From assembly GCF_032452875.1 (NCBI RefSeq), contig NC_083876.1:27254001-27318000 (forward strand): a DNA stretch of 64,000 nucleotides. Reading direction: 5' to 3'. The notes under the pieces are model-generated. The model saw only the letters and a program-made list of their open reading frames with translations. It made no database searches and had not been told where the DNA came from. Positions within the stretch are counted from its first letter, which is position 1. Every line of letters starts with the position of its first letter. Source of the stretch: Bos javanicus. Its lineage: Eukaryota; Chordata; Mammalia; Artiodactyla; Bovidae. A program made the position numbers and the translations under genes. Positions 45,011 through 57,575 of this stretch are shown piece by piece.

Positions 45011-48000
45011 AGAATTTTCCATATCAGAAATAAATTAAAAAATTTAAGCCTCCTTCTTTAGGCAATAGTGTAATACTGAAAAAAGACTCCCAATATCCTG
45101 AGTTTTGTGAATCTCCTCATGTCATCCTGTATCTCTCCCTGCTGATCATTTCTATGTGACTCTTTTCCATTGCATCAAGGGCTGAAGTGGCTCTTGTGCT
45201 TTTTGGAAGTGAACACGGCCTCCCTTATCATCCCAGTGTGGACGCCTCCTGCCCTGCATGGCAGCAGAAGAGTTAACCAATCCAGGTACAAGGGCCCATG
45301 GCTGGGAAGGGAGCACATTCTAGTTTGAAAGGACCAGACATAGGCTTGTCAATTCTAACCTGACGAGTATTCTCTCAGGAATACTGAGCTGCACGATAAG
45401 AATGAAGCTTTGATAATCCAAATGCACTTTGATAGAACATCAACTGAACTTAGTGCTGAAGAGTAGCATTTTTAAGGTTCTAAATTTTAGCTGGAGGCAG
45501 AGGGAATACCAGAAGGAAAATAAATGAAAGCTGCTCACCACTTCAAAAGCTAATCTTTGTAATGCTTTCATTAGCAGTTAGAAAAAAAAAAAAAATCCAC
45601 ATTCACACTTCAGAAGTAGAAAAGAAATTATTTTGATGCCTGATTGCTATGGGGTGTAGTTCAACTCCCCAGTCTTTCAAAAACAGGCAAGGTCAGGAAT
45701 TCCCTTTACCACTGTTGAGCTTGTAAAATATTTTGTTTGTAAAGGAACCAAAATAGATGTATAAGAAAGAGATTAGCTGATGAACTGCTCATTTTGTTCC
45801 TGCAATAAAAGATAAGGATCTGTTATACTCAGAGTCAAAAAGGTTCTTCTTTCTAAAGCAACTACCCCCTTAGGCTGGACATAAAGGCCCTATTTTCACT
45901 TTTAAACAAATATAGTATAAAAATATTTGGACTAGATTATAGAGAAGTTGCAGTGGGACTGGTAACTAGGAGAATCTACAATCAATCTCCCTTAAACCTT
46001 AGGAACGGGGGGAGGGGAGGGAAAAAAGTGAAAATATTGTTAGTTGAGTCTAATGGGAAAATGTGTGTTTCAAACCAAAATACATAACTCGAAGGCCATG
46101 CAAGTTCATAAACAGGAGGAAAACAGGTAAAGTTAAGATCATGTTTGTAACATCTATACTCGAAGAGATTTCCTACCTGAAGATCTAGCCTCAAGGAAAG
46201 TCCTGCCTGCCAGATACCATGTGGGTTTTGTGGTTAATGGATCAATGATATTATGGATATAACATGTGGGCTGAGGCATAATAGAGAATTCCTAATTACA
46301 CAGTATCTGCATAATATCAATCTTAAGGAAGAGACAATAACCATTATTTATTCTTTCAATACTAAGCAATTCTAAGCTCTTTTATATCATTACAAGGGTG
46401 TGCTTTTCAAAACCCACTTCCAGCACGCTTGTTATTTTCCCTCTCGTACGCCATCAAAAACTCATGGTTGACAGATTGTCTTGGGGATTCCTGGCCTGTC
46501 CTCTATGCTATCACAGGGGACCCCATTATTTCCAATTCACATGAAACACTAAAGTGCAGTGAGTTTCCAATCTTGATACATACCATCAAAAATATAGAAT
46601 TGAATTTCTGGTACACAATGTTAAATAAAATGTTCTGCTAGTTACTTAAATAAGGTACAGGGAAACTAGAGAAGAGCTGGAATGATATTGTGGGGCACTG
46701 ATGTAGGGTGCTAAATCCCAAGAGAAGAAGAAAATCACACATTTATTTTACAAGGATTAGAAATATCAAAGGACTGCTTAAGCGAGCTAAGGAAAAAGGT
46801 ATTCAAGACTAATTTGCTGTATCTACAAGACATGCTATAATGTAACATCAAGGCTTTCTGAGCTAGTGTGCATTGCTCTGAGACCCATAATTTAAAGATT
46901 TAACTGTTTATGGTCAGATTATTGGTATGGTTTGGGAAAGAGCAAATCCTAATGTGTGAACAACCGTTTTACAGCACTCTCTCATTTTAGGTTTTATTAG
47001 AGTCTCTTGCAGGAGAGGCCCTATTTCTCTTTTTTGAATTTCTACAGATTTGAATCATAAGTATTTGTGATAATGCATTACAAGTTGTTCATCTTCATGT
47101 TTCTGCCCTATTGGGGATCCAATCATTCCATCAGAAAGTTGGCTTTTCTCAGAGACAATACATTGGATATGGACTCTCCCAGGATGCTTTTTAAAAAAGC
47201 AGTGATTAGAAAAAGAGCCCTGAGAATGTGAATGTGGCAGACTTTAATACAAACCCTCAAACAACTACTAGAAAAATCAAATCACCATACAAAATAGGTC
47301 AGTGATATCATTATCACAAATGAGTAAGTAACACAGTGGTATGAATTATCAAAACATAAATTTCAAACTTTGTGAAAAAAAAATTTTCCGTTTAGATCAC
47401 AAGCATAATACAAATATTTCTGTAGGTAAAGAGTATTCCTGCTATATCAAAAGAGGCATATGTAATTAAACTAGAAAAATATGTTCTTCTCCATTAATGC
47501 TACTTTTAGAAATTCCACAATGGCTATTAGGCAATCAAAAGTAGCAATGCTAAAGCCATTTCTGCAAGAAGACTATGCATTCAGTTGCTTTATTCCCGTT
47601 TCCCTGACAACCTGCCAGTATTCATGACCCAACCAAATTCCCAACAGTATTACAGAACAGGCTTTTAATAATGCAAAGGCCTTTCTTTCTTTTGATGGGA
47701 TGATGTCCTCTTAGTGAGAATAGAATCAGCCATTAACAATCTGTTCATCAGTTTTCCTTTCAATGTCCCAAATGTGATTTAACCTTTGTTAACCAATTCT
47801 CAGTTTATTTTACACTGGATGCTAGTTAGGAAGTACATTTATAACTATGATTCAATTGATGTCCAAGGGCTCGGAATAAGCAGCTGCTTAAAACACAATG
47901 GTTGGCTTTCTTCCACCTACTTGTACATAATTAATTTATTTTAAATACCTTTTAAGTGTTATAACTAACATGAGAAGGGCAAAATAATCTTTACTGAGAG

Positions 48001-49147
48001 ATGTTCTAACAGATTTTTAAAAACTAAACTGGTTTTTAACATAATCATTGAAGTTATTTTAAGGCATTAATGCAATGCATTTAACTCTGCATAATAGAAC
48101 ACTCATCTCCAACCTTTTTCAAGTCCCTGAAACCAGACAATATGCTCCTCCTGCATACTGGTAAATGACTAATGCCTCAAATGATTTCCAATTTTTCTTT
48201 TTAACTTTTTGTGTTGTTAGTCACTTTCCTCTTTATTCTCTACATTTTTGATAAAAGAGACACACCTGCTTTCCTTCAGCTAAGCATTTTCTATTAAAGT
48301 GGATCTATCATGCCAGCAATAGGCAAAGTGGTTCAGTTTACTGAAACACGTAGGCTGGGTGTTGTTAATCAATGACATTTTATCGATTTCCTTTTCTAGA
48401 GTACAAACTAACACAAAGTATTATATACAAAATAGGGCACTAGGCAAAAAATCATTACCTGAAAGGAAATATTGTTATACTATGGCTGTGTAACCTTCAT
48501 TGGTTTGCAGCCATGACAATACAATGAAAGAATAGCGATGAATAAATTGATGTGTTTCAGGAAAGAAAATCTTGCCTTGATTTTGAGTGTTCCATTATTT
48601 TATATACTTTTATTATTTTTAATTGAGAAAGTCAAATGATGTTAAAATATTATTCCACTAGTACTCTGATTATATTGATGTGTAGTCCCCATCTTTAAAT
48701 TTAATAAACAGTGCCTTTTGCCCCAGTTTTTACTGAAGATTCCAAAATGAATGATTTATCTACCTACCTGCCTACTTTATCAAATAGCGAAAACGACACC
48801 ACCAAACTGAAAGTTATATGGAAAGATAAGAGTTTCAGTAGATGAAGTTTTAGAACTCAAGAGGCACATAATCAATCTCTTCCTAAAATATCCTTAAAAA
48901 GATGGCACCAGCATTCTGTTTAGACAGATTAGTGAAGATCACAGTGGAATGATTACTTCCTGCCTATTTCCTGTTGTACTGAAACATATGTATCAGTATA
49001 GTCACACTCATCTCCTAGAATTCTAAATATTTGACATTATGGTTGTACTTCAAGAGTCTTTTTTACTTTTTTTTAAATCCATCCACAGCTTCCCACATCC
49101 CCACCATGACCCTCAGCCATAGCTCAGATTCATTGTTTTTGCTTTCT
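45011..49147. other. Repeat-poor unique DNA
   Basis: The longest stretch, 4.1 kb, with no recognised SINE or LINE of ruminant age. Poly-A run at about 45,582-45,595 and a G-rich patch near 46,005-46,020. Open frames 45982-46194 (-) and 46429-46641 (+) are unrecognised. On the minus strand near 48,458 a TTTCCTTTCAG|GTAATG splice-like word occurs, weaker than the one at 37.8 kb. Confidence 0.4.
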
Positions 49148-49829
49148 ATTCAGAAAACGAAGATCATGGCATCTGGTCCCATCACTTCATGGGAAATAGA
49201 TGGGGAAACAGTGGAAACAGTGGCTGACTTTATTTTTTGGGGCTCCAAAATCACTGCAGATGGTGACTGCAGCCATGAAATTAAAAGACACTTACTCCTT
49301 GGAAGGAAAGTTATGACCCACCTAGATAACATATTCAAAAGCAGAGACATTACTTTGCCAACAAAGGTCCGTGTAGTCAAGGCTATGGTTTTTCCAGTGG
49401 TCATGTATGGATATGAGAGTTGGACTGTGAAGAAAGCTGAGCACCGAAGAATTGATGCTTTTGGACTGTGGTGTCGGAGAAGACTCTTGAGAGTCCCTTG
49501 GACTGCAAGGAGATCCAACCAGTCCATTCTAAAGGAGATCAGCCCTGGGTGTTCTTTGGAAGGAATGATGCTAAAGCTGAAACTCCAGTACTTTGGCCAC
49601 CTCATGTGAAGAGTTGACTTATTGGAAAAGACTCTGATGCTGGGAGGGATTGGGGGCAGGAGGAGAAGGGGACGACAGAGGATGAGATGGCTGGATGGCA
49701 TCACCGACTCGATGGATGTGAGTTTGAGTGACCTCCGGGAGTTTGTGATGGACAGGGAGGCCTGGCGTGTTGAGATTCACGGGGTCGCAAAGAGTCGGAC
49801 AGGACTGAGCGACTGAACTGAACTGAAAA
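49148..49829 (+). mobile_element. BovB 3' fragment, fairly young
   Basis: 5'-truncated copy ending in the (GAACT)n tail. A 192-codon frame (49031-49609) starts in non-BovB sequence and then reads through IQKTKIMASGPITSWEIDGE, YESWTVKKAEHRRIDAFGLW and onward until a TGA at 49,607. A second piece (49622-49816) holds the arginine-rich end. The catalytic polymerase core is absent. Confidence 0.96.
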
Positions 49830-50579
49830 GATTGTAAAAGCGCTGCTTCTTTTTGTCCTGGCCTTCCCTCTGTCAGCTGTCATCACACACACTGGAGAAC
49901 ATGGCTGGTTCCTCTTGAGAAATAAGACCACCCAACTTGAAACAATGCGTGAATCACTGTGTGGTTAACAATCAAGAAAACAGCAAAGGGGGCTCTTCTC
50001 CGTTTGGGGTCCTAATAGCATTGACCTCCACTTCAGTTCTGTTGAACAAAGAGTTACCGAGCCCATAATTCATTCCAGGTACTAGACTGTCTGTCAGGGT
50101 ACAGAACTATGTGAGACTAAGTTCACAGACTCTAGGAACATACTGTAAAGTGTGTGTGAAGTTGTCTGCCCCAAAGCTAGCCTTCTCAGTGAACAAGAGC
50201 TATATTTTAGTTGGCATCCCAGCTCAAGTGAGATCAGTTCCTAAAGAAAGCACAGTTGGTACACAAAGACAAAATTATCCTTTAATTTCCTTAAATCATC
50301 CACGAAATGCAGTGTACAACATCTTGTACACCATCCCTGTCCTAATGATTGTGCATTGAACACTGTGAGAACCACGGGGTAAGACCCAAGAAAGCAACAA
50401 AAACAAGTTTTGCGAAATATAACTGAATAGTTGGCAGCCTCTTATTATTAAACTATTAAAAGGATGGAAAGACAGATTTTAAAGAATCTCTATTTGCCTA
50501 CATGCTTGATCAATTCCACTTTAATATAAAAATCTCATGTCTTTTAAGAAAGATTGATTTTGCTTTTCTAAGGTTTCAA
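49830..50579. other. Unique DNA
   Basis: No gene recognised. The frame 50111-50359 (82 codons) is unsupported. Confidence 0.4.
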
Positions 50580-50655
50580 ATGTGACAGTGTATCTAAAAG
50601 CATCTAGATCTGGCACACAGCATATACCAACAAATGTTTCCTGAATTTAATCTAA
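50580..50655 (+). repeat. L2/MIR 3' end fragment
   Basis: GATCTGGCACACAGCATATA then CAACAAATGTTTCCTGAATT. Confidence 0.55.
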
Positions 50656-50864
50656 ATTTTCATCTTCAACTTTTTAAAATATGAACGAAGAACTGGCCAT
50701 TCCAAACTGGTGTTGCTTACTGTGACTCCACGTACTATTACTCTCTCTTTCTTGAAAACTGGGTGAGTCAGGTCAGGTCCTATTTGGGGTTAGATTCTGA
50801 AATTGGCAGCTTTAGTTCTACATGAGTATGATGCAACCTACTGTGAGAAAAAAAAAAAAAGTGC

Positions 50865-51300
50865 CACGGAGGTTTAAAGAAGAGGATTTTAGGCTATACT
50901 GAAACCTCAGCGAAGGCTTCATAGAGCTGAGGAGGCATATATGGAATCCTAGAATAAGTGTAAGCCTAATTGGCAAAACAGGAGAGTGCATTCTAAAGAG
51001 TGCTAAGTGTAAAGATACAAACTCATGAAACCCTATGATTTGTGCAGAGAACACATCTTCCAGGGCCATCATAGCCTAAGACCAAAAAATACAGGTAGGT
51101 ACAAATTGGATCATAGCTGTTTGTTCTAGGCTAAGGAGACTGGCCTTTATTTTATAGCTATTGGGGAGGCATTTAAAGATATCAATTAGGTAAATGTCAC
51201 GGTTGAGATTTCATTTGAGATACGTTCTTTAGGTAAGGAAGAAGCCTAAGAGAAGCAGAATGAGAAGTTAAGAGACTAGTTAGGGGGTTATACACCTTGA
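50865..51300 (-). repeat. L2 LINE internal region
   Basis: GAAGGCTTCATAGAGCTGAG, TGGCCTTTATTTTATAGCTA, TTGGGGAGGCATTTAAAGAT and GTTAAGAGACTAGTTAGGGG run in the order of a reversed L2. Confidence 0.65.
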
Positions 51301-51677
51301 CAGGGCAGTGGGGGTGAGACATGGAAATCGGGAACAGAATGAAGAACTACTTGGAGCTCACCTAAAACTTGACAGCCGACTCAGCTGAGGTGAAGGTGTG
51401 TGAGAGTGCTGGACAATGCCTGTGCCCCACAAACCAGGCTCACCTGCATGAGGATGGACTTCTCCAAAAGGCGGACTAGAGGCGGCAGCAATGTCATAGG
51501 GCTTCCCTGGGGGTTATCTGAGGAGACGGCCACCACAGACTTTGATCCACAAGACTAAAGATCAGAGAGGAGGCCAAGTTAGGGGCTAGAGATCTGAGTT
51601 AATAATAAAAACACTGAGAGATCGACAGACCTTTAGAAAGGGACACCAACAATGGGTCAAAGCCCTCCTAGAGAAAC
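51301..51677. other. Probably worn L2 or unique DNA
   Basis: Continues the composition of the L2 region. Family assignment is unsure. Confidence 0.3.
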
Positions 51678-51686
51678 AACTTTTTT

Positions 51687-51920
51687 TTTTAAATTTTATT
51701 TAATTTTTAAACTTTACATAATTGTATTAGTTTTGCCAAATATCAAAATGAATCCACCACAGGTATACATGTGTTCCCCATCCTGAACCCTCCTCCCTCC
51801 CCATACCATCCCTCTGGGTCGTCCCAGTGCACTAGCCCCAAGCATCCAGTATCGTGCATCGAACCTGGACTGGCATCTCCTTTCATACATGATATTTTAC
51901 ATGTTTCAATGCCATTCTCT
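51687..51920 (-). mobile_element. Bovine-type L1 3' end
   Basis: Reversed poly-A then TACATAATTGTATTAGTTTT, ATGAATCCACCACAGGTATA and CCCTCTGGGTCGTCCCAGTG. Target duplication CAACTTTTT at 51678-51686 and 51921-51929. The 5' truncation is within the 3' UTR. Confidence 0.95.
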
Positions 51921-51929
51921 CAACTTTTT

Positions 51930-52579
51930 AAGGAGAGGGCAGCTCAGGAGTTATCAGAAGACAAACTGGAAGAGGAATGAAGGGACAGTAGGAGGGAGCT
52001 GAGGAAGAGAGCTTGATGAATAAATGCAGCGGCAAGAAGATAACTGAACAGACAACAACTAGAAAAGATGAATGGCGGGGCAGCCTCAGAATGGCCTGAG
52101 GCCTACAGCACAGTGGTACTGGGGCAGTGGATACAGACAGTGGGCCACCGGGGCCTGAGCGGGGAGAGTGAGGTGAGCACGCTGGGAAAGCTAGTGTAGA
52201 CGCTCTTTGAAGCAGTTGAGCTAAGGAAGGAAGAGATTAATAGAGAGGAACCAGAGCTCAAGAGGACTCAGGGTTTGGCTTAGCTTGGTTTTAGGATGAG
52301 GACATTTAACATGTGTACAGAAAAGGGATATGAAACAGCTTTTCATGCATGCTGGCAACACTGATGAGTGGTGACTGTCTGAACACAAGGTCAAGAACAA
52401 CTGACACGCCTGTAGGGTTCAAGGGGGAAAAACAGGCAGTGACTAAAGATGAGCGCCTGCTACAAACAGAAGAGCGTACTGGGATAGATACCCTGGACTT
52501 TCTCTTCCTTTACAGGCTTTCTCCAAATGATTACCTATTCACAGATGAGATGCACTTTGTACATGTTGGTAAACATCGT
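51930..52579. other. Possible L2 remnant and unique DNA
   Basis: AAGCAGTTGAGCTAAGGAAG and GTTTGGCTTAGCTTGGTTTT resemble interior L2 in reverse, but only weakly. The frame 52349-52735 runs from unique DNA into the antisense SINE and is not a gene. Confidence 0.3.
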
Positions 52580-52582
52580 CGT

Positions 52583-52785
52583 TGTTTACTCACTAAGTCG
52601 TCTCCAGCTGTTTGTGGCCCCATGGGCTGTAGCCTGCCAGGCTCCTCTGTCCATGGGATTTCCCAGGCAAGAATACTGGAGTGGGTTGCCATTTCCTTCT
52701 CCAGGGGATCTTCCCAAACCAGGGATCAAACCTGATTTTTCTGCTTGGCAGGTGAATTCTTTAGTGCTGAGCCACTGGAGATGCT
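52583..52785 (-). mobile_element. Bov-tA SINE
   Basis: GTTTACTCACTAAGTCGTCT to the reversed head GAATTCTTTAGTGCTGAGCC. Diverged. Confidence 0.92.
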
Positions 52786-54154
52786 GGTAATCATCACAGT
52801 TTTCTAATTATGAAGGGAAAGGGAACTGAAGAACATGGTAATCTTGGTAAGGAGTTATACGGAACAGCCTACCCAACTGCTATAGAAAGAAACTTCCCTA
52901 GAATCCACTAAATTGGCTACTAGAATGTTAGAGAAACCCAAACATGAAGGCATTGTTTTCCCAATTAACAATGTGTTTGAAGGACTGCCCTTAAAAACAA
53001 TTAAAAGCAAAAAAGGTTTAAAAAATGAAAAAGAGATGACACTGATTTAGGATATTCACTCTTTCTCGGTTTTTCATTTTGTCTTGTTTCATATGCATGT
53101 TGCTTCTTATCTAGACTTTGCTGCTGAGAACCTGGGGAAAGGGTTCTCTTCGCAGTGTGACCTCACTCTGCTGCCACAGAGCTGTACAAGAACAGATACT
53201 CATGGATCACAGATCTGAATCTCCAGTCACATCTGTTACATGTCCCAGCAGATCAATACTTCACAGGATATATGAGGAAGTACAGGAAAAAAAAAAATGA
53301 TTACCTCAAACCCTTAACCTCAAAAACAAAGAGTAGAGAGAAAAAAGGTGTTAGTAACTTAGGAACAAAATCCCTACCAAGAAATTGGCCTTGGATTAGC
53401 CAAAGCAAAACTCATGTTCCTGTATTCTAGATCTTCTATACACACAGATTCAAGACGGCTTATCCTGAACACGGGCTATTTCGAAAATGGATGGCAAATG
53501 AATCATAAAAGATACGTAAGTGATTTAGTTAGGAAAAGCACTCTATTAAAATGGCAGAGTTGTAATTTAAAAAAAAATTTCATAGTTATCGTTTGATAAT
53601 CCTGTATAATATCACATAAACAACTGATCATCTTAAAGCCTTTTTTTAATACTGATCATTTAAGTATGGAAATAAGTCAGTGAGTATATATTAAACGAGT
53701 CCATATGTTATTTCATAGATCTCCTTGCATTAGTTTGTTAAATGCTTATTTTTTCCCTTCTTATTTTTAAAAGATTCACTCTCCAGTACAAGAGGACTTG
53801 TTTTAACTATGCAACCTAGCAATGGGAGATGCCCACGTACAGATGTTTTCAACAATTCGCTCTGTGTATTATAATTCATTACATGTCATTTTATAAAAGT
53901 CACTTAATAATGGTAAAATGTAAGTGAGCTACATGTATAAACTATCATAGCTACTAATCTCTTTGAGGGCTTACCTGATAAGCTTGATTTAATATACATA
54001 TTAAATGATTGATTTAATGACTTGATTAATTATTAAATAAATTATTAATTAATTAAATGACTTGATTTAATATACATATTAAATGATATATTTATTAATT
54101 CATGAGTCAGGGGAATATAACCTATTGACTAAAACAAATGATGTTTTCATGTAT
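52786..54154. other. Unique DNA
   Basis: No gene recognised. A run at about 53,286-53,296. Contains the 27-bp direct repeat listed next. Confidence 0.4.
53983..54087. repeat. 27-bp direct repeat in AT-rich DNA
   Basis: The same 27 bases, starting CTTGATTTAATATACATATT, occur at 53983-54009 and 54061-54087. The 51 bases between are TTAAT-rich. Confidence 0.95.
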
Positions 54155-54156
54155 GT

Positions 54157-54346
54157 TAGTCACTCAGTTGTGTCTGGCTATTAGAGACCCCATGGACTGT
54201 AGCCCACCAGGCTCCTCTGTCTACGGAATTTCCCAGGCAAGAATACTGGAGCTGGTAGCCATTCCCTTTCTCCAGGCGATCTTCCCGACCCAGGGACTGA
54301 ACCTAGGTCCCCAGTGCAGGCAGATTCTTTACCACTGAGCCACCGG
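54157..54346 (-). mobile_element. Bov-tA SINE
   Basis: GTTAGTCACTCAGTTGTGTC to the reversed head TTCTTTACCACTGAGCCACC. Confidence 0.93.
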
Positions 54347-54348
54347 GG

Positions 54349-55136
54349 GGAGAAAATAATAAAACTGGACATTCTCTTCTGATCACAAAAGTAGCCAGCA
54401 TTTAAATCCTGGACATAGTTTCTCTCATTACCAAATCATCACTGCCCCATTAAAAACAAACAATGCTAACTATACATCATAGTCCCATTTTTGTTTTTTA
54501 ATATGACACTTTATTTCCTAACAAATCTTAAGGATATTATACTGTGTTCGACTGTATCTCTAATCACTTCAGATGGCTTTTTTGTATCAATGTTTTCCTC
54601 TCCTTGTCCCGTCTGAAACTTTATTACTAGAGGTTGCTTCTAAACTTTAGAAAGCACATTTACTCAGTTTTTTTCCAATAATGCCCAGCCCAAATCCCTC
54701 AACTATTTGCCTTTACATCCTGTAACTTTTCAGTTTCAGAACTGTGATATAAACCTAAGTGTCTTCTTTGAGCCCTACAGTGCTTGGCAGAATGCTATTT
54801 GTATTTTAGCAGAGCGAAGAAAAATGTAAAGTTAATCTGTCCTGCAATAATGAGAAAAATCTCTAGAATCTCAAGTTCTTTTAAGTATATTTTTACTTAT
54901 AACACCAGCAGTCTTAAATAACATAACGATGTATTATTAACATTAATGAGTTAACATTTCAGAGCTATATACGTTGACATAAAAATGAACAAAGTTACAT
55001 TAAAAAAAAAAAAAAAAGCAAGGCCCAGAGCAAGATGTCAACAAACTGGGAAAAGTGTGACTTGAAGGGGTCTTTAGGGAAAGGTAAGTCAGAGAGGTGA
55101 GACAGGAGAGCAAGCAATCACAGCACTGTTTGGGAC
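54349..55136. other. Unique DNA
   Basis: No gene recognised. A run at about 55,001-55,017. Confidence 0.4.
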
Positions 55137-55310
55137 ATAGTTGTATGTATATGTACATTCACACGCAGGTTATATTACACACACACGTTACATAACACAT
55201 ATGTATACATACTATACATTACACAAATACGCACTTTACATGATATACATACACGACTATACACACACGTGTGTTTGTACACATATATATTTTAACTAAA
55301 AATTTACAGA
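55137..55310. repeat. Degenerate TACA/CACA simple repeat
   Basis: About 170 bases of interleaved ACATAT, ATACAC and CACACA words. Confidence 0.85.
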
Positions 55311-55949
55311 TGCACACGTTTACATGTATGGGCAGCAGAACCCATATGGCTACAGCAGGTGTAATAAATGTGATTGTGTTTCCCTTAAAAATGTGCCTGC
55401 CCGACAAACCTCCCCGCTGCTTCCAGGAATTCATGCAAGGCACTCACCCTCTGAAGCCTGTGGGAGGGCAAGAGAAAGAAAGGATAGGCAAATTAGCCAT
55501 AATTGGATCTTATTAACTTAAGTCATTTAAATTGCTAATCTGTTTCCAAGTAGGCTCATTTGTAGATAACTCATCTTTAGCTGACTGAACTTGGCTTTTC
55601 TAAGCCGTGTTTGTAATTGGGAAAGAAGAGAATAACTTGTCATTTATCTTCCTTTTTCTTCATTTCAAAAATAAATAAATGGTCAAAAATGTCAAACCCG
55701 CTAGAATTTGGGTAGAATTTATATCTACACAGTTAAAGAGTATGATCATGAAATGACTAGATTTTACATGTGTTCAATTATCTTCTGATCTCATGCAAAC
55801 CTAGATGATGTAATTAAAGGTATAAAATGGGGAGGAGGGGAAATTATTGAATTAATTTCTCAGCAAAGGCATATAAAATACATGCTTATACAGAAAAAAT
55901 CTATTTTCTTTTTAAAATAAATTTTATGTCATTTCACAACTTATCAATG
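55311..55949. other. Unique DNA
   Basis: The frames 55271-55516 and 55324-55521 overlap the simple repeat and are unrecognised. Composition at 55,500-55,680 is unique and AT-rich. Confidence 0.4.
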
Positions 55950-56010
55950 ACAAATTACTGTTGTACACCTGAAAATAATGTTGTATATCAGTTGTACCTC
56001 AATTTAAAAA
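55950..56010 (+). mobile_element. L1 3' terminal stub
   Basis: CTGTTGTACACCTGAAAATA, GTTGTATATCAGTTGTACCT, then CAATTTAAAAAATAA: last 60 bases of an L1. Confidence 0.8.
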
Positions 56011-56161
56011 ATAATCCTTTTAAGATTCAAAATTTCATAGAAAATGTAAGTTAAGTGAGTATAAAATTTGCATTTTTTGTCATTTTTAGAAGAGAAAATT
56101 GCTGATGATTTTAGAGGATAGTATTCACAGTGTATAATATTGAAATATTAAGAAATGTAAT

Positions 56162-56474
56162 TGGGCTTCCCTGATAGATCAGTTGGTAAAGAATTCGCCT
56201 GTATTGCAGGAGACCCAGGTTCAATTCTTTGGTTGGAAAGATCCCCTGGAGAAGCGATAGGCTACCCACTCCAGTATTCTTGCACTTCCCTTGTGGCTCA
56301 GCTGGTAAAGAATCTGCCTTCAATGTGGGAGACCTGGGTTCAGTCCCTGGGTTGGGAAGATTCCCCGGAGAAGGAAAAGGCTACCCACTCCAATATTCTG
56401 GCTGGAGAATTCAATGGACTCTATAGTCCCTAGGGTCACAAAGAGTCAGACACAACTGAGCGACTTTCACTTTC
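56162..56474 (+). mobile_element. Bov-tA tandem (dimeric) SINE
   Basis: Two tRNA-like heads in the same direction: head 1 at 56163 with a short body to about 56,284, then head 2 at about 56,285 with a full body ending GAGCGACTTTCACTTTC. One target duplication, AAGAAATGTAAT, flanks the whole unit (56150-56161 and 56475-56486), so it was inserted as one piece. Confidence 0.93.
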
Positions 56475-56569
56475 AAGAAATGTAATATGGGACATTTATG
56501 TTATATAAATTGAAATGACATAAAATAATTCAGGGTAGATGTTAAGCTTATGAGAGAAAAGACTGTCTT

Positions 56570-56662
56570 TTTTTAAAGCTTTGTCTTTAGGACTTAAACT
56601 CTGTCCAGAATATAGTAGGTGCTCAACAAATACTGGCTCAATGAATACACTTAATTCATTAA
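56570..56662 (+). repeat. L2 3' end
   Basis: CCAGAATATAGTAGGTGCTC followed by AACAAATACTGGCTCAATGA. Confidence 0.75.
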
Positions 56663-56997
56663 TTCATTTAAGAGCCAGTACAGGATACCTGTTTTTATGT
56701 TGGTTTTTATTTCCCTTCAAAAATTAAATACTGACTTTTTATATCAATATACTATATACCAAATCATTTCTGAAACACATAGTAGTTGGCACAGAAAACT
56801 TAGTTTTCATGTTACTTCCATTTTAGCCTATTCTCAAGATGCAAACACACAAAAGTTAGAATACCAGGGATAGTTTTCCCTGATTGCCAACTCTAGATAA
56901 CTTTCATAGGGAGAAATGATCCTAAGAGAATGGACCCAATAAAAGTTTCAAAACTCTAATATTAATATGCAAAAGGGAATGAACAATTATATAATAT
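56663..56997. other. Unique DNA
   Basis: No feature recognised. Confidence 0.4.
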
Positions 56998-57008
56998 AGA
57001 CTAATTTT

Positions 57009-57146
57009 ATTGGAGAAGGAAATGGCAACCCACTCCAGTATTCTTGCCTGAAGAATCCCAGGGACAGGGGAGCATGGTGGGCTGCTGTCTATGGGGTCGC
57101 ACAGAGTCGGACACAACTGAAGCGACTTAGCAGCAGCAGCAGCAGC
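57009..57146 (+). mobile_element. Bov-A single-monomer SINE
   Basis: Only one monomer (ATTGGAGAAGGAAATGGCAA to GACTTAGCAGCAG tail). Perfect target duplication AGACTAATTTT at 56998-57008 and 57147-57157. Confidence 0.96.
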
Positions 57147-57157
57147 AGACTAATTTT

Positions 57158-57563
57158 GGCAGGAACGATACTGCTCCTTCACCAAGAGTGAGTGATCCAT
57201 TTTCACACTGGCTTTTGGAAACACAAAGAATAAGTATAGACAGCCTCAGTACAGATGTGTACTTCACAAGACCTCAGGGGAAAAAAAATCCTCTCTGCTT
57301 CCCACTGCCTTTTATTTGAATATTAAAAGGAATAGAGAGATCACTTAAAGTACTGATATTATTTCAAGTTGAGGTGAACAATAGCATTAAAGAGAATGGC
57401 TGAATAAGCAATAATATGCCTATCTGCAATATCAGCTAGATCATTCAAGTTCACTAACAAAAAAAGTCCACTAATAACTTATATTTTAACAGCTTCCATT
57501 GAACATTGTTTCTATAGAGTATCTAGATGTAATACCTCTACTAGTTTACAGTTGCCTCCATAT
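57158..57563. other. Unique DNA
   Basis: No feature recognised. Confidence 0.4.
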
Positions 57564-57575
57564 AGACATGCTTAT

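Noticed and set aside
48440..48480. Minus-strand recursive-splice-like word TTTCCTTTCAG|GTAATG
   Set aside because: The donor half departs from GTAAGT and there is no supporting upstream branch or exon signal.
49031..49609. 192-codon open frame as a host gene
   Set aside because: All but its first ~35 codons are BovB C-terminal sequence; the start is in unrelated flank.
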